8,565 nucleotides of DNA from Thermoplasmata archaeon (GTDB taxonomy: Archaea > Thermoplasmatota > E2 > DHVEG-1 > B18-G2), in assembly GCA_021161685.1 (NCBI GenBank), contig JAGHAD010000103.1, positions 1-8,565 of the forward strand, given 5' to 3'. The notes beneath the pieces are model-generated. The model did not search any database. It was not told the origin of the DNA and saw only the letters and a list, made by a program, of their open reading frames with translations. Position 1 is the first letter of the stretch; each line of letters begins with the position of its first letter. The translations under genes were made by a program, and so were the position numbers. Below are positions 7,658 to 8,565 of this stretch, in pieces.

Positions 7658-8209
7658 ATGCTGATATCACTTGATACATATCTTTTCAGCATTATTGTTC
7701 TCGAAATTGTTGTAATTGTAGCCGCTGTTATTATGCGAAATAAATCCACCATTCTAAGGGAAAACCTGAGGTTCTATATGGATGCAAAATCTACTATTAG
7801 TGCAACGGTATGCATCTTGATTATCACCTTTGTTATCTCGAGGTTCTTAAAATGCCAAAGGATAGAGATAATACCTTTCCTCGTCTTATCGATCTTTGTT
7901 GCTCCAGTATTTGAAGAGATATTCTATAGAGGTTTGCTTATCGGTTCTCTTCACTCTGTTTTAGAAAGAAAAGGTTTTGAAGGAAAGATCGCGATTCTCT
8001 CGTTGATAATCATAAATCCCTTCATCTTTTCGCTCTCTCATGTCTTAAATACCTATACCTTTCAACTTGATGCATTTGTTGCAAGATTAACAACTGGTTT
8101 TGTGTATGCTCTCTTCTACTGGTATGGAAAAAGGAATCTTGTTCCTGTGATAGTTGCCCATTCCATCTACAATCTCTTGGTTAATCTCTGCTTATTTAGT
8201 TATCCGTAA
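7658..8209 (+). CDS. CPBP-family (CAAX/Abi) intramembrane metalloprotease
   Basis: Integral membrane protein of 183 residues, about the usual size for the family. Hydrophobic segments lie at roughly 7-25, 47-62, 70-84, 111-127, 140-155 and 161-180. All three family motifs are present: EEIFYR (E86, E87, R91), FSLSH (F124, H128) and HSIYN (H168, N172). In the CAAX-protease/bacteriocin-processing (CPBP) family the Glu and His residues carry the catalytic site, so this copy looks intact. Members cleave prenylated proteins or peptides, or act in bacteriocin immunity; the substrate here is unknown. There is no clear ribosome-binding site, and the TATA-like box about 29 bases upstream suggests leaderless translation from this ATG. 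It diverges from the helicase-methylase operon. Whether it belongs to the defence module or is simply a neighbour cannot be told from the sequence. Confidence 0.9.
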   Translation: MLISLDTYLFSIIVLEIVVIVAAVIMRNKSTILRENLRFYMDAKSTISATVCILIITFVISRFLKCQRIEIIPFLVLSIFVAPVFEEIFYRGLLIGSLHSVLERKGFEGKIAILSLIIINPFIFSLSHVLNTYTFQLDAFVARLTTGFVYALFYWYGKRNLVPVIVAHSIYNLLVNLCLFSYP

Positions 8210-8210
8210 C

Positions 8211-8223
8211 CTGTTTTTCTTAT
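8211..8223 (+). terminator. T-rich tract after the protease gene
   Basis: CTGTTTTTCTTAT begins two bases after the protease stop codon. Archaeal RNA polymerase terminates at such U-rich stretches without needing a hairpin. A second TTTTT run at 8263-8267 could act as back-up. Assigned by position and composition only. Confidence 0.45.
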
Positions 8224-8284
8224 AATGGAAACATAACTTCATGATGGTAGATATCGAAAACATTTTTCTAACGATTTTGAATTG

Positions 8285-8316
8285 CTTTGAAATAGAAATT
8301 ACTTCAAAATAGAAAT
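8285..8316. repeat. 15-base direct repeat, spacing 17, next to a TATA-like box
   Basis: CTTTGAAATAGAAAT (8285-8299) is repeated as CTTCAAAATAGAAAT (8302-8316), with 13 of 15 bases identical and a period of 17. Its right end abuts the TATA-like box of the right-hand gene. An inverted pair, ATTTTGAA (8274-8281) and TTCAAAAT (8303-8310), overlaps it. This is plausible as a regulator or activator site, but the region is AT-rich and short repeats can arise by chance. Confidence 0.4.
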
Positions 8317-8327
8317 CTTTATTAATA
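8312..8327 (+). promoter_or_regulatory. BRE/TATA-like promoter of the right-edge gene
   Basis: GAAATC followed by TTTATTAATA resembles an archaeal BRE plus TATA box. Transcription would begin about 25-28 bases further on, near 8348-8350, leaving a short leader that begins around the ribosome-binding site. Judged by eye. The rest of the 149-base spacer 8210-8358 holds only the T tracts and the direct repeat. Confidence 0.5.
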
Positions 8328-8347
8328 TGATTTTGGATATGCTTTGT

Positions 8348-8354
8348 GAGGTGA
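8348..8354 (+). promoter_or_regulatory. Strong ribosome-binding site GAGGTGA
   Basis: GAGGTGA is fully complementary to the archaeal 16S rRNA 3' end and lies 4 bases before the ATG at 8359. It is the best such site in the window and fixes the start of the last gene. Confidence 0.75.
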
Positions 8355-8358
8355 GAAT

Positions 8359-8565
8359 ATGAGCGAAAGAAACGAGAAAAAAATTAAGGAGCTGATTAAG
8401 AAGCTAGAGGAACTTGAAGGTGGAGTAAGACTGGTAAGAGCAGAATTATCTAAATTGATTGGTGAGAAAGGAACATCTTTGATACGAGAGGATGAACAGC
8501 AGAGAGCGAATATATTGTTTGATATATGGAAAGCAGGATCTGTTATCACTCAGAGAGAATTATAC
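8359..8565 (+). CDS. Unrecognised protein with N-terminal coiled coil, C-terminus cut by window edge
   Basis: Sixty-nine codons are open to the last base. The first 20 or so residues are strongly charged and helical (KKIKELIKKLEELEGG) with leucine/isoleucine spacing typical of a coiled coil. This is followed by a second basic/acidic helix (about 22-50) and then FDIWKAGSVITQREL at the end of the visible part. I do not recognise a family. The closing stretch could be the entry to a winged-helix or other helical domain, but that is a guess. The start is supported by the GAGGTGA site and a TATA-like box upstream. No cysteine pairs, membrane segments or signal peptide are seen. It is transcribed in the same direction as the protease gene but separated by a T-rich tract and its own promoter, so it is probably an independent unit. 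Confidence 0.7.
   Translation, partial: MSERNEKKIKELIKKLEELEGGVRLVRAELSKLIGEKGTSLIREDEQQRANILFDIWKAGSVITQRELY

Noticed and set aside
7213..7674. Plus-strand frame of 153 codons overlapping the SNF2 5' end, zinc-ribbon gene and promoter
   Set aside because: It overlaps a helicase N-terminus, an intact four-cysteine zinc ribbon and a promoter on the other strand, and resembles no protein.
7494..7752. Two minus-strand frames (61 and 73 codons) overlapping the zinc-ribbon gene and the protease start
   Set aside because: They are out of frame with the CxxC pattern and start inside the oppositely transcribed protease gene, upstream of the likely promoter.
8241..8312. Plus-strand 23-codon frame in the spacer
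   Set aside because: No ribosome-binding site or promoter at the right distance. It overlaps the repeat region and is short enough to be chance.
8322..8549. Minus-strand serine-rich frame of 75 codons
   Set aside because: Shadow of the plus-strand coiled-coil gene, which has a strong ribosome-binding site and promoter.
1..8565. tRNA, rRNA, CRISPR arrays, insertion sequences, integrase or attachment sites
   Set aside because: No cloverleaf, regularly spaced repeat series, transposase or recombinase motif, or terminal inverted repeats were seen in reading either strand.

Overview
The window looks like thermophilic, probably euryarchaeal, DNA. Genes are preceded by TATA/BRE-like boxes about 25-30 bases upstream, with very short or no leaders. 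Ribosome-binding sites are of the archaeal GGTG(A) type. Arginine is mostly AGA/AGG, isoleucine often ATA, and the proteins are rich in Glu and Lys. I cannot name the species.

Most of the window (1 to about 7606) is one compact minus-strand operon, read right to left. It begins with a 41-residue zinc-ribbon protein (7472-7597). Next come a 1103-residue SNF2-type helicase ending in a DUF3883/restriction-nuclease-like domain (4146-7457) and an 890-residue DUF1156 (COG1743-type) adenine-specific DNA methylase (1452-4124). The last visible gene is an XPB/UvrB-like superfamily 2 helicase that runs off the left edge (1-1452). Spacings are 14, 21 and -1 bases, so the four genes are very probably co-transcribed. 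A translocase with a candidate nuclease domain, a DNA methylase and a second helicase suggest an antiviral or restriction-modification-like system. It resembles Hma (helicase-methylase-ATPase) or the accessory part of class 1 DISARM, but it matches neither fully in the part that can be seen. Any DUF499 ATPase or other core gene would have to lie left of position 1.

A 60-base gap (7598-7657) separates the operon from a divergent plus-strand gene for a CPBP (CAAX/Abi) intramembrane protease (7658-8209). One AT-rich box in the gap can be read as a promoter on both strands. After the protease come a T-rich termination tract and a 149-base spacer (8210-8358). The spacer holds a 15-base direct repeat next to a TATA-like box. 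These precede the start of an unrecognised coiled-coil protein (8359-8565, cut by the right edge), which has a near-perfect archaeal ribosome-binding site.

No RNA genes, CRISPR arrays, insertion sequences, integrases or origins were recognised.
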